A DNA stretch of 5,428 nt from Pseudomonadota bacterium (GCA_023431205.1 JAEYXQ010000041.1:1-5428); one strand, 5' to 3'. Shown: positions 1-4,939, counted from the stretch's first letter. Translations and numbers: made by a program. Notes: a model not told the origin generated them from the letters alone.

Positions 1-150
1 TCGACCGGACGGCGTCAAACGCGCATTCTTATGGACGTTCATTCGGGGACCTCGCTGATCGCTGGTTGGCTTCGCAACCCCAGCTTCTCACCGCGCCCCC
101 GAGTGAACAACCTTCATAGCTTCGACAGCTAGGTGGGGGCTCTTCAAAGA

Positions 151-169
151 ATCTATCCCGCTTATCCCC
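151..169. repeat. 19-bp direct repeat, copy 1
   Basis: ATCTATCCCGCTTATCCCC occurs exactly here and again at 488-506, 337 bp downstream. Identity stops sharply on both sides. The unit itself contains two TATCCC hexamers nine bases apart, which could form a tandem protein-binding site. The two copies bound the inverted-repeat cluster, so they may be binding sites, a segmental duplication, or a target-site duplication around an insertion. Confidence 0.85.
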
Positions 170-202
170 AACCCCTCCACCTCATGCATACTCCACCCAT
201 CT

Positions 203-241
203 CTTCCGCGCGGGGCGGCCTGCAGCGACCAGTGGCGGAAG
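203..241. repeat. Inverted repeat / hairpin with 7-bp stem
   Basis: CTTCCGC at 203-209 pairs perfectly with GCGGAAG at 235-241 around a 25-nt loop. The loop contains AGCGACC (224-230), exactly complementary to GGTCGCT at 260-266, which covers the loop of the next hairpin. A short stem in GC-rich DNA can arise by chance; the loop complementarity is what makes it worth recording. Confidence 0.35.
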
Positions 242-251
242 GACGGCCGGG

Positions 252-275
252 CAGGGGAAGGTCGCTCTTTCCCTG
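252..275. repeat. Inverted repeat / hairpin with 9-bp stem
   Basis: Positions 252-260 pair with 267-275 (eight Watson-Crick pairs and one G-T/G-U), leaving a 6-nt loop GTCGCT at 261-266. That loop is complementary to AGCGAC at 224-229 inside the loop of the preceding hairpin, so a loop-loop contact is geometrically possible in a transcript. Confidence 0.4.
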
Positions 276-306
276 GGCTCGCGGGTGGTCCGCTCAGGTT
301 CGGCGA

Positions 307-325
307 GGATGGAAACCTTCCATCC
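307..325. repeat. Perfect 8-bp palindrome with 3-nt spacer
   Basis: GGATGGAA (307-314) and TTCCATCC (318-325) are perfect reverse complements around ACC. It may be a tight hairpin or, as DNA, a dimeric regulator operator. No T-run follows, so it is not a typical terminator. Confidence 0.5.
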
Positions 326-366
326 CCCTGTCCGAAATGGAGTCGTCGCACCCCGTTCTAAAATCC

Positions 367-433
367 CGGCGCCCCGAGGCGGTGACGTCTCGCTATCTAT
401 TCATTCCAGAGGCGGCATCGCCTCGGGGCCCCG
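367..433. repeat. Long hairpin: 25-position stem, 17-nt A/T-richer loop
   Basis: Bases 367-391 pair with 409-433: 21 Watson-Crick pairs, two G-U pairs (382/418 and 388/412) and two mismatches (370/430 and 385/415). The loop is 392-408 and clearly richer in A/T than its surroundings. There is no T-run after the right arm and no coding frame across it. A rival shorter fold exists, because CGCCTC (419-424) can pair either with GAGGCG at 376-381 or with GAGGCG at 409-414. Candidates are a structured RNA leader or small RNA, a palindromic repeat element, or a remnant of a mobile element. The structure is plainly visible; its role is unknown. Confidence 0.75.
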
Positions 434-487
434 CTCCTCCCTCAACCGACGGTGGCCCCGGCGGGCAAAGTCGCTGGCCAACTTCCG

Positions 488-506
488 ATCTATCCCGCTT
501 ATCCCC
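488..506. repeat. 19-bp direct repeat, copy 2
   Basis: Second exact copy of the unit at 151-169. It lies 43 bp upstream of the tail fibre start codon, so it falls in promoter or 5' UTR space of that gene. Confidence 0.85.
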
Positions 507-535
507 GCCTGCCACAGCAGCCTTAGGCTCTCCGC

Positions 536-542
536 AAAGGAG
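536..542 (+). promoter_or_regulatory. Ribosome-binding site of the tail fibre gene
   Basis: AAAGGAG lies seven bases before the ATG at 550. It decides the start: the reading frame is open much further upstream, but only this ATG has a strong Shine-Dalgarno sequence, and it begins the protein at the point expected for DUF2793 proteins (TPRLSLPYLMPGQAQKH). Confidence 0.85.
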
Positions 543-549
543 ACTGCAC

Positions 550-1629
550 ATGGACCACACACCCCGCCTGTCGCTGCCCTACCTGATGCCCGGCCAGGCT
601 CAGAAGCACATCACCCACAACGAGGCGCTTCAGGCACTGGATGGGCTGGTTCAACCGGTGGTCAGCAGCCGCACCACCACCGTCCAGCCGCCACTGCCGC
701 TCGAAGGCGAAGCCTATCTCGTCCCCTCCGGCGCCACCGGCGCCTGGGCGGGCCACGCCGACGAACTCGCCATTTGGCAGGGCGGCACCTGGAGCTTTTT
801 CGATCCCGCGCCGGGCTGGCAGGTCTGGTGCCTCGCCGAGCAGGCGCTGCTGGTGTTTGACGCTGGCACCTGGGCGCCCCTGATGGCGCTCGGCGCGGGG
901 CTCGGGCAGCTCGGCATCAATGCCACCGCCGACAGCACCAACCGGCTGGCGGTCTCGGCAGACGCAACGCTGCTCAACCATGCCGGTGCCGGTCACCAGC
1001 TCAAGCTCAACAAGGCGACCGGCGGCGACACGGCCTCACTTCTCTACCAGACCAACTGGTCCGGCCGCGCCGAGCTGGGGCTTTCTGGCGACGACGCCTT
1101 CCGCATCAAGGTCAGCAGCAACGGCTCCGCCTGGACCGATGCGGTCACCATTGCCCCCGCGACCGGCACCGTCAGCCTCGGTTTCAGCCTTCGCCCCGCT
1201 GCCGACAACACCATCACCCTGGGTGCCGCTGGCGCCCGCTGGTCGGCCATCTGGTCCGCTACCGGCACCATACAGACCTCCGACGGACGTCACAAGCAGG
1301 AGGTCACGCCGGCCGATCTCGGCCTCGACTTCATCCTGGCGCTCGAGCCGGTCCGCTACCGAAGCGATGCAGGACAGGGCGTCCACTATGGCTTCGTGGC
1401 CCAGCAGGTGCTGGCCGCCTTGCGGGACAAGCCTTTCGCCGGCCATGTCCTCGCCGATCCGCACGATCCCGACAGCGACCAGGGCCTGCGCTACGACAGC
1501 TTCATCGCCCCGCTGGTGAAAGCCGTCCAGGAACTCGCGACAAGGCTGGAGGCGCTGGAGGGCCAGACAACCACAAGGGTAAAGGCGCCGGAGGGCCAGA
1601 CAACCACAAGCCGTCACCCTCGGGCTTGA
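550..1629 (+). CDS. DUF2793 tail fibre protein with C-terminal S74 self-cleaving chaperone
   Basis: A 359-residue phage- or gene-transfer-agent-like tail fibre/adhesion protein. Residues about 4-113 form a DUF2793 domain, opening with the hallmark LPYLMPGQAQKHITHNEAL and rich in aromatic residues. Residues about 114-240 form a threonine/alanine-rich middle resembling fibre shafts. Residues from 244 form an intramolecular chaperone (peptidase S74): S244-D245 with K249 five residues after the serine is the autocleavage dyad pattern, so cleavage would fall between T243 and S244, and GFVAQQV (281-287) is the usual core motif. In this family the chaperone drives trimerisation and is then cut off. 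Residues 323-341 look like the closing coiled coil. The last ~20 residues are unusual: an 11-residue duplication plus five residues encoded by a palindromic repeat. DUF2793 fibres are known with alphaproteobacterial gene transfer agents; no other phage gene is visible here. Confidence 0.88.
   Translation: MDHTPRLSLPYLMPGQAQKHITHNEALQALDGLVQPVVSSRTTTVQPPLPLEGEAYLVPSGATGAWAGHADELAIWQGGTWSFFDPAPGWQVWCLAEQALLVFDAGTWAPLMALGAGLGQLGINATADSTNRLAVSADATLLNHAGAGHQLKLNKATGGDTASLLYQTNWSGRAELGLSGDDAFRIKVSSNGSAWTDAVTIAPATGTVSLGFSLRPAADNTITLGAAGARWSAIWSATGTIQTSDGRHKQEVTPADLGLDFILALEPVRYRSDAGQGVHYGFVAQQVLAALRDKPFAGHVLADPHDPDSDQGLRYDSFIAPLVKAVQELATRLEALEGQTTTRVKAPEGQTTTSRHPRA
1545..1610 (+). repeat. 33-bp tandem duplication inside the tail fibre gene
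   Basis: Units 1545-1577 and 1578-1610 match at 29 of 33 positions, and the last 21 bases of each are identical. The period is 11 codons, so the frame is kept. The protein carries LEALEGQTTTR followed by VKAPEGQTTTS. The first unit still reads like the end of the coiled coil (LEALE), while the second has lost the heptad pattern (a proline enters), which suggests a recent duplication beyond the original C-terminus. Confidence 0.9.
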
Positions 1630-1696
1630 CCCGAGGGCACTTCACTCGCCGATTTCTGAAGAAGAGCAGTCAGCCGGCTCAGGCCCGAGAATGACG
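1612..1696. repeat. 85-bp palindromic repeat element (REP/RIME-like)
   Basis: The ends are inverted repeats: CGTCACCCTCGGGC (1612-1625) against the reverse complement of 1683-1696, matching at 12 of 14 positions. The left end contains a perfect 8-bp hairpin, CCCTCGGG (1617-1624) and CCCGAGGG (1630-1637), around CTTGA. The right end (1674-1689) looks like a decayed copy of the same hairpin in reverse orientation. CCCTCGGGCTTGACCCGAGGG-type palindromes are, from memory, very common dispersed repeats in Rhizobiales genomes, so this is probably a non-coding mosaic or REP-like element. It overlaps the tail fibre gene, giving codons 355-359 and the TGA, which sits in the hairpin loop. The left hairpin could also slow or end transcription, but no T-run follows. 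Confidence 0.75.
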
Positions 1697-1735
1697 CCCG
1701 GCGCCGAAGGCAAACATCTCGCTGGCCGGCGCGCC

Positions 1736-2296
1736 CTAGTCGAACACTTCGTCCGGGTAGACGCCCCACAGCTCTTCCTGGCGCACCCAGCCGGAGTAGC
1801 TGGCATTGCGCTGCGACTGGTCCTGCTGGCTCGCCGTCACTTCGCACCAGCTGCCGTCGCACTCGCTGATGGTCACCTTCAGCCCCGGTCCGAGCCGGGC
1901 CCGTGCCGCCGCAGTGTCGTCGGCATTGGCCCGCAGCGGCACTTCCGCGCCGGCCATGATCGGCTGCACGAAGCCGATCCGCGTCCCGGCGAGCAGGTTC
2001 TGATGCACCCAGCCCTCATCGCCCTCGACGTCGCGGATCTTGCGCCAGGTGTCGAACTCCTGGACGATTTCCACCGGAATCCCCGCCTGCACATAGGTCC
2101 AGGCAATCTCGTACTTCTGTCCGGGCCCCACGCGCACATTGATCGGCTCGGAGCGGGTGCTGGCAAAGCGGGGCAGCGGCAGGCCGCTGGGATTGCTGGC
2201 CTGTGCCAGCGCCGGTGCTGCCGGGAGCAGCACCGCCAGCAGCATCAACAGGCCGGCAATGGAATGCGGAAAGCTTCCGCGGCGAGTGTCGAACAT
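1736..2296 (-). CDS. Secreted protein with two SH3-like domains
   Basis: A 186-residue exported protein. Residues 1-31 form a classical Sec signal peptide: arginines at 5-6, a leucine/alanine-rich core at about 13-29, and an ALA-Q cleavage site after residue 31. Two bacterial SH3-like (SH3_4 type) units follow. The first, about residues 42-104, has INVRVGPGQKYEIAWTY and an internal EFDTWRKIRDVEGDEGWVH. The second, about 118-180, has LRANADDTAAARARLGPG and CDGSWCEV and ends with YSGWVRQEELWGVYP. Such domains usually bind peptidoglycan or cell-wall peptides in the periplasm. The ATG at 2296 puts the signal peptide at the N-terminus. An in-frame ATG at 2383 would add 29 residues ahead of it and is less likely. 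No clear Shine-Dalgarno precedes 2296. The gene is divergent from the dehydrogenase and convergent with the tail fibre gene. The exact role is unknown. Confidence 0.87.
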   Translation of the reverse strand: MFDTRRGSFPHSIAGLLMLLAVLLPAAPALAQASNPSGLPLPRFASTRSEPINVRVGPGQKYEIAWTYVQAGIPVEIVQEFDTWRKIRDVEGDEGWVHQNLLAGTRIGFVQPIMAGAEVPLRANADDTAAARARLGPGLKVTISECDGSWCEVTASQQDQSQRNASYSGWVRQEELWGVYPDEVFD

Positions 2297-2299
2297 AAC

Positions 2300-2329
2300 T
2301 TGGCACGAGGAACGGAATTGCCTTATCAC
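2300..2329 (+). promoter_or_regulatory. Possible sigma-70-type promoter for the dehydrogenase
   Basis: TTGGCA (2300-2305, five of six to the -35 consensus), an 18-base spacer, then TATCAC (2324-2329, four of six to the -10 consensus) lie in the 97-bp divergent gap. Transcription would begin near 2336, leaving a leader of about 58 nt to the ATG at 2394. It begins only four bases from the start codon of the minus-strand SH3 gene, so the two genes may interfere with each other. Judged by eye only. Confidence 0.25.
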
Positions 2330-2393
2330 TAGGCTGATATCCTTAATGGCCGCTAAACCCGGCCCCCGGCCGTTCTGGCCCAATCCGGATGTG

Positions 2394-3419
2394 ATGGCGA
2401 TTCAAAAGCCCAAGATCCTGGTGACGCGACGCCTGCCCGAATCGATCGAGGCGCGCATGGCCACCCTGTTCGAAACCGATGTGAACGAAGGCGATGTCAC
2501 CCTGACGGGCAACGACATCCTCGCCGGCCTCGAGGGCAAGGACGTGCTTGTCAGTTCCATCACCGACCGCATCGACGCCGGCCTCATTGCGCGCATGCCC
2601 AAATCGGTTCGCCTCATTGCCCAGTTCGGCAACGGCATCGACAACATCGACGTCGAGGCTGCCTGGGCCGCCGGCGTCACCGTCACCAACACGCCGTCCG
2701 TCCTCACCGAAGACACTGCCGACATGGCGATGGTGCTGATGTTGGCCCTGCCGCGCCGCCTGATCGAGGGCGCCGAGATGCTGCTGCGCGACGGGCAGTG
2801 GGCTGGCTGGTCGCCCACCTCCATGCTCGGCACCCGCCTCCGCGGCAAGGCGCTCGGGATCGTCGGCATGGGCCGCATCGGCACTGCCGTGGCCTATCGT
2901 GCCCGCGCCTTTGGGCTCAATATCCACTACTTCTCCCGCAATCGCCGGCCGCTGGCGGTGGAAGTGCCGCTCGGCGCCACCTACTGGGACGACCTCGACC
3001 GCATGATCGAGGCGGTCGACATCGTCTCCCTCCACACCCCGCTGACCCGCGAAACCCACGGCATCCTCTCCGCCGACCGGCTCGGACGCATGCGGGCGGG
3101 CAGCTTCGTCGTCAATGTCAGCCGCCCCGAACTGCTCGACGAGGAGGCGCTGCTCTCCGGCATCGAGAGCGGGCATCTCGCCGGTGCCGCCCTCGACGTC
3201 TTCGACAACCGCAACGGCATCAATCCGCGTCTGCTGTCGCTGGCGCAGGACCATCGCATCGTCCTCACCGGCCACATGGCATCCTCGACCCTTGAGGCGC
3301 GAACCGAGATGGGCGAGGCGGTGATCGTCAACATCCGCGCCTTCATGGACGGCCACCAGCCGCCCCACCGCGTGCTGCCGGAGGGGCTTAATGCCGCGGC
3401 GCGCCCGGTGTCGCGCTAA
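2394..3419 (+). CDS. D-isomer-specific 2-hydroxyacid dehydrogenase (GyaR-like, atypical active site)
   Basis: A 341-residue protein of the glyoxylate/hydroxypyruvate reductase branch of D-2-hydroxyacid dehydrogenases, cytosolic, expected to reduce a 2-keto acid with NAD(P)H. The catalytic domain is at about 5-110 (KILVTRRLP, QFGNGIDNID, VTNTPSVLTEDTAD). The Rossmann fold at about 110-295 has G158-M-G160-R-I-G163. The second strand ends HYFSRNRR (178-185); these arginines where an acidic residue would favour NADH suggest NADPH. Catalytic Arg is R244 and catalytic His is H294. The third residue of the usual Arg/Glu/His triad is missing: in the canonical DVFExEP the second Glu acts in catalysis, and here DVFDNRN puts R273 at that place. 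Flanking motifs also differ (SRP for ARG, TGHMAS for PHMGS). Start: ATG 2394 fits the family. An in-frame ATG at 2346 would add 16 residues. Neither has a strong ribosome site. Confidence 0.85.
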   Translation: MAIQKPKILVTRRLPESIEARMATLFETDVNEGDVTLTGNDILAGLEGKDVLVSSITDRIDAGLIARMPKSVRLIAQFGNGIDNIDVEAAWAAGVTVTNTPSVLTEDTADMAMVLMLALPRRLIEGAEMLLRDGQWAGWSPTSMLGTRLRGKALGIVGMGRIGTAVAYRARAFGLNIHYFSRNRRPLAVEVPLGATYWDDLDRMIEAVDIVSLHTPLTRETHGILSADRLGRMRAGSFVVNVSRPELLDEEALLSGIESGHLAGAALDVFDNRNGINPRLLSLAQDHRIVLTGHMASSTLEARTEMGEAVIVNIRAFMDGHQPPHRVLPEGLNAAARPVSR

Positions 3420-3428
3420 CCCTGGCAA

Positions 3429-3457
3429 TTGACGTTGTCCTGCCAAGCGCCTAATTC
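3429..3457 (+). promoter_or_regulatory. Possible promoter for rbfA-truB
   Basis: TTGACG (3429-3434, five of six to the -35 consensus), 17 bases, then TAATTC (3452-3457), a weak -10. It lies in the 44-bp gap between the dehydrogenase stop and the rbfA ATG. If real, transcription would start at or very near the A of the ATG at 3464, giving a leaderless message. That would fit the absence of any Shine-Dalgarno sequence before rbfA. Confidence 0.3.
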
Positions 3458-3463
3458 GTCCCC

Positions 3464-3877
3464 ATGAGCAAAGACCACAAACCGGCCGGCCCCAGCCAGC
3501 GTATGCTGCGGGTGGGCGAACTGGTCCGCCACGCCCTGGCGGCCATCTTCGCACGCGGCGAAGTCGAGGACGATGCGCTGGCCGGTGCGGTGGTCACCGT
3601 GCCCGAAGTGCGCATGACCCCTGACCTCAAGATCGCCAACGCCTATGTCATGCCCTTGGGCGGCCAGCACGCCGAGGAGATCGTCGCCGCGCTGAACCGC
3701 AACCGCAAGTTCATCCGCGGCCGCGTGGCGCCCCAGATCAACATGAAATACGCCCCCGAAATTCGCTTTTTCGTCGACGACACTTTCGACGAAGCCAGCC
3801 GGATCGACGCGCTGCTGCGCTCCGACCGGGTGCAGCGCGACCTGCGCGAAGACGATGAGGACGGCGACCAGCAGTGA
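3464..3877 (+). CDS. rbfA: Ribosome-binding factor A
   Basis: A 137-residue cytosolic 30S assembly factor, which in the family binds the 5' helix region of immature 16S rRNA and supports late 30S maturation and cold adaptation. It is a single KH-type domain. The N-terminal helix carries the family opening SQRMLRVGELVRHALAAIFARGE (about residues 11-33), the central strand VTVPEVRMTPDLKIANAYVMPLG (44-66), and the C-terminal core RKFIRGRVAPQINMKYAPEIRFFVDD (81-106) leading to EASRIDALL (110-118). The last ~15 residues are highly acidic (REDDEDGDQQ), probably a flexible tail. Length is normal for the family. The start ATG fits homologues, although no Shine-Dalgarno precedes it. It overlaps truB by four bases. 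infB, often just upstream, is absent; a dehydrogenase takes that place. Confidence 0.95.
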   Translation: MSKDHKPAGPSQRMLRVGELVRHALAAIFARGEVEDDALAGAVVTVPEVRMTPDLKIANAYVMPLGGQHAEEIVAALNRNRKFIRGRVAPQINMKYAPEIRFFVDDTFDEASRIDALLRSDRVQRDLREDDEDGDQQ

Positions 3878-4779
3878 CTTCCGCCCGCCGCGCCAAGCGC
3901 GCCATCTCGGGCTGGGTCGTTCTCAACAAGCCCTTCGACATGACCTCCACCCAGGCGGTGGGCAAGGTGCGCTGGCTGTTCGCGGCGCAGAAGGCCGGCC
4001 ACGCCGGCACGCTCGATCCGCTCGCCACCGGCATCCTGCCGATCGCGCTCGGTGAGGCCACCAAGGCCGTGCCGCAGGTGCAGGACGGCACCAAGGTCTA
4101 CCGCTTCGCCATCCGCTGGGGCACTGCCACCACAACCGACGATGCGGAAGGCTCAGTGATCGCGCAGTCCGACATTCGTCCCACTGCCGAAGCTCTCGAG
4201 GCGGTGCTGCCCCGTTTCACCGGCACCATCCTGCAGAAGCCGCCGGCGTTCTCGGCCATCAAGATCGCCGGAGAACGCGCCTACGATCTCGCCCGCGCCG
4301 GTGAAACCGTCGACATCAAGCCCCGGGAAGTCGACATCGACGCCATCGAACTGCTCGAACACGGTCCGGACCAGTCCATGCTGGAAGTCACCTGCGGCAA
4401 GGGCACCTATGTCCGAGCCCTGGCGCGCGACATCGCCGAGCTGCTCGGCACCCACGGTCATGTCGGCCTGCTGCACCGCGCCGCCGTCGGGCCATTCACC
4501 GACGCGGATGCCGTCACCATCGATGAGCTCGAGGCGGCGGCTGAAGACGTTCGTGATTCGCTGCTGAAGCCGGTTCCGACCGGCTTTGCCGACCTGCCGG
4601 AGATCCGGCTCGACCCAACCCAGGCCACCGCGGTGCGCCATGGCAATCCGGTGCTGCTGACGGGCGCCGGTGCTCCGGCCTCGATCGAGGAATGCTGGGC
4701 CAGCTTCAAGGGCGAGGTGGTCGCCACAGGCTGGGTGGAGTTCGGTCAGTTCAAGCCCAGGCGCGTCTTCAACATCTGA
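3874..4779 (+). CDS. truB: tRNA pseudouridine(55) synthase
   Basis: A 301-residue enzyme that isomerises uridine 55 in the T-loop of tRNAs to pseudouridine. The catalytic motif GHAGTLDPLATG is at 42-53 with nucleophile D48. K19-P20 of the first motif (VVLNKPFDMTS), Y76 (KVYRF), and GTYVRALARD (177-186) with R181 are all in place, matching the numbering of E. coli TruB. A C-terminal region from about 240 (LPEIRLDPTQATAVRHGNPV) corresponds to the PUA-like RNA-binding part. The start is a GTG at 3874 whose last two bases begin the rbfA stop (GTGA), a typical coupling arrangement; no independent ribosome site is needed. The gene ends 54 bases before the terminator stem. All key residues are present, so it should be active. 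Confidence 0.96.
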   Translation: MTSARRAKRAISGWVVLNKPFDMTSTQAVGKVRWLFAAQKAGHAGTLDPLATGILPIALGEATKAVPQVQDGTKVYRFAIRWGTATTTDDAEGSVIAQSDIRPTAEALEAVLPRFTGTILQKPPAFSAIKIAGERAYDLARAGETVDIKPREVDIDAIELLEHGPDQSMLEVTCGKGTYVRALARDIAELLGTHGHVGLLHRAAVGPFTDADAVTIDELEAAAEDVRDSLLKPVPTGFADLPEIRLDPTQATAVRHGNPVLLTGAGAPASIEECWASFKGEVVATGWVEFGQFKPRRVFNI

Positions 4780-4833
4780 AGCCACTTATCCCCGCCCGTT
4801 CTGCCGGGGCTATTCTCACCTGCCGAAAAGAAT

Positions 4834-4859
4834 AGGCGGGGCTGTTGCCCCGCCTCTTT
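4834..4859. terminator. Bidirectional intrinsic terminator between truB and the minus-strand operon
   Basis: AGGCGGGGC (4834-4842) and GCCCCGCCT (4847-4855) form a perfect 9-bp stem with loop TGTT. For truB the stem is followed by CTTT, a short tract. For the minus-strand genes the bases after the stem read ATTCTTTT (complement of 4826-4833), a better U-tract. It lies between two convergent transcripts, 54 bases after the truB stop and 9 bases beyond the microprotein stop. A smaller inverted repeat (CCCCG 4790-4794, CGGGG 4805-4809) lies between truB and it. Confidence 0.8.
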
Positions 4860-4864
4860 GCTGA

Positions 4865-4939
4865 TCAGGTGAACAGCATGATGATGACGATCAGGAAGAC
4901 CGGAACGCCAAGAAGCCAAAGGCCGATTGCACGGAACAT
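4865..4939 (-). CDS. 24-residue single-helix membrane microprotein
   Basis: A very short gene, 24 codons plus TGA. The peptide starts MFRAIGLWLLG, then VPVFLIVII, and ends MLFT. One arginine at residue 3 is its only charge; from residue 5 to 23 it is a continuous hydrophobic helix with a Gly-Val-Pro kink at about 11-13, long enough for one membrane span with the N-terminus probably cytoplasmic. The ribosome site is excellent: AGGAAAGGA (complement of 4947-4955) seven bases before the ATG. It follows the PhnA-like gene by 15 bases, with the upstream TGA touching the ribosome site, so the two are co-transcribed and perhaps coupled. From memory, very short proteins with W-L-x-G-(I/V)-P occur in Rhizobiales; I know no function. 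Helping or regulating the neighbouring membrane protein is a guess. Confidence 0.7.
   Translation of the reverse strand: MFRAIGLWLLGVPVFLIVIIMLFT

Larger units (their letters stand above)
1..549. other. Gene-free, repeat-rich leader upstream of the tail fibre gene
   Basis: No protein gene is supported here. All three forward frames are open for some distance at the left edge (one ends with TAG at 130-132), so the tail of an upstream gene cannot be excluded, but none of the translations looks like a known family and third-position G/C bias is weak. The tail fibre frame stays open upward to a GTG at 133, giving a 139-residue extension. It is rich in P, R, S and G, has no recognisable domain, and precedes the family's typical start, so I treat it as non-coding. 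What the stretch does hold is an exact 19-bp direct repeat (151-169, 488-506) and successive inverted repeats at about 203-241, 252-275, 307-325 and 367-433, each listed separately. No convincing -35/-10 pair for the downstream gene was found. Confidence 0.6.

Noticed and set aside
1..132. C-terminal piece of an upstream gene at the left edge
   Set aside because: Three frames are open over part of this stretch, none has strong coding bias or a recognisable family, so no CDS is called.
224..250. Resemblance to the GGAA-loop region of SRP 4.5S RNA (CCAG..GGCGGAAGG..)
   Set aside because: The conserved AGCAG side and the flanking pairing are missing; similarity is limited to a few bases.
498..509. 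CTTATCCCCGCC shared with 4785-4796 downstream of truB, and TTATCCCC as a DnaA-box-like motif
   Set aside because: A 12-base match is expected about once by chance in a window this size, and the sequence departs from the DnaA box TTATCCACA at a key position with no clustering.
133..549. Upstream extension of the tail fibre frame to a GTG at 133
   Set aside because: Composition is typical of a chance open frame in GC-rich DNA, it runs through hairpins and repeats, and the strong ribosome site plus the family's usual N-terminus point to ATG 550.
1036..1617. 193-codon minus-strand frame opposite the tail fibre gene
   Set aside because: Antisense shadow with Gly/Arg/Ala-rich low-information sequence and no domain; the plus-strand protein is clearly recognisable.
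2301..2321. Sigma-54-like promoter (TGGCAC ... TTGC)
   Set aside because: The GG and GC dinucleotides are 18 bases apart rather than the required 12, so the spacing excludes it.
2343..3554. 403-codon open frame on the minus strand opposite the dehydrogenase
   Set aside because: It mirrors the codon structure of the real gene, runs across its stop and into rbfA, and has no recognisable domain.
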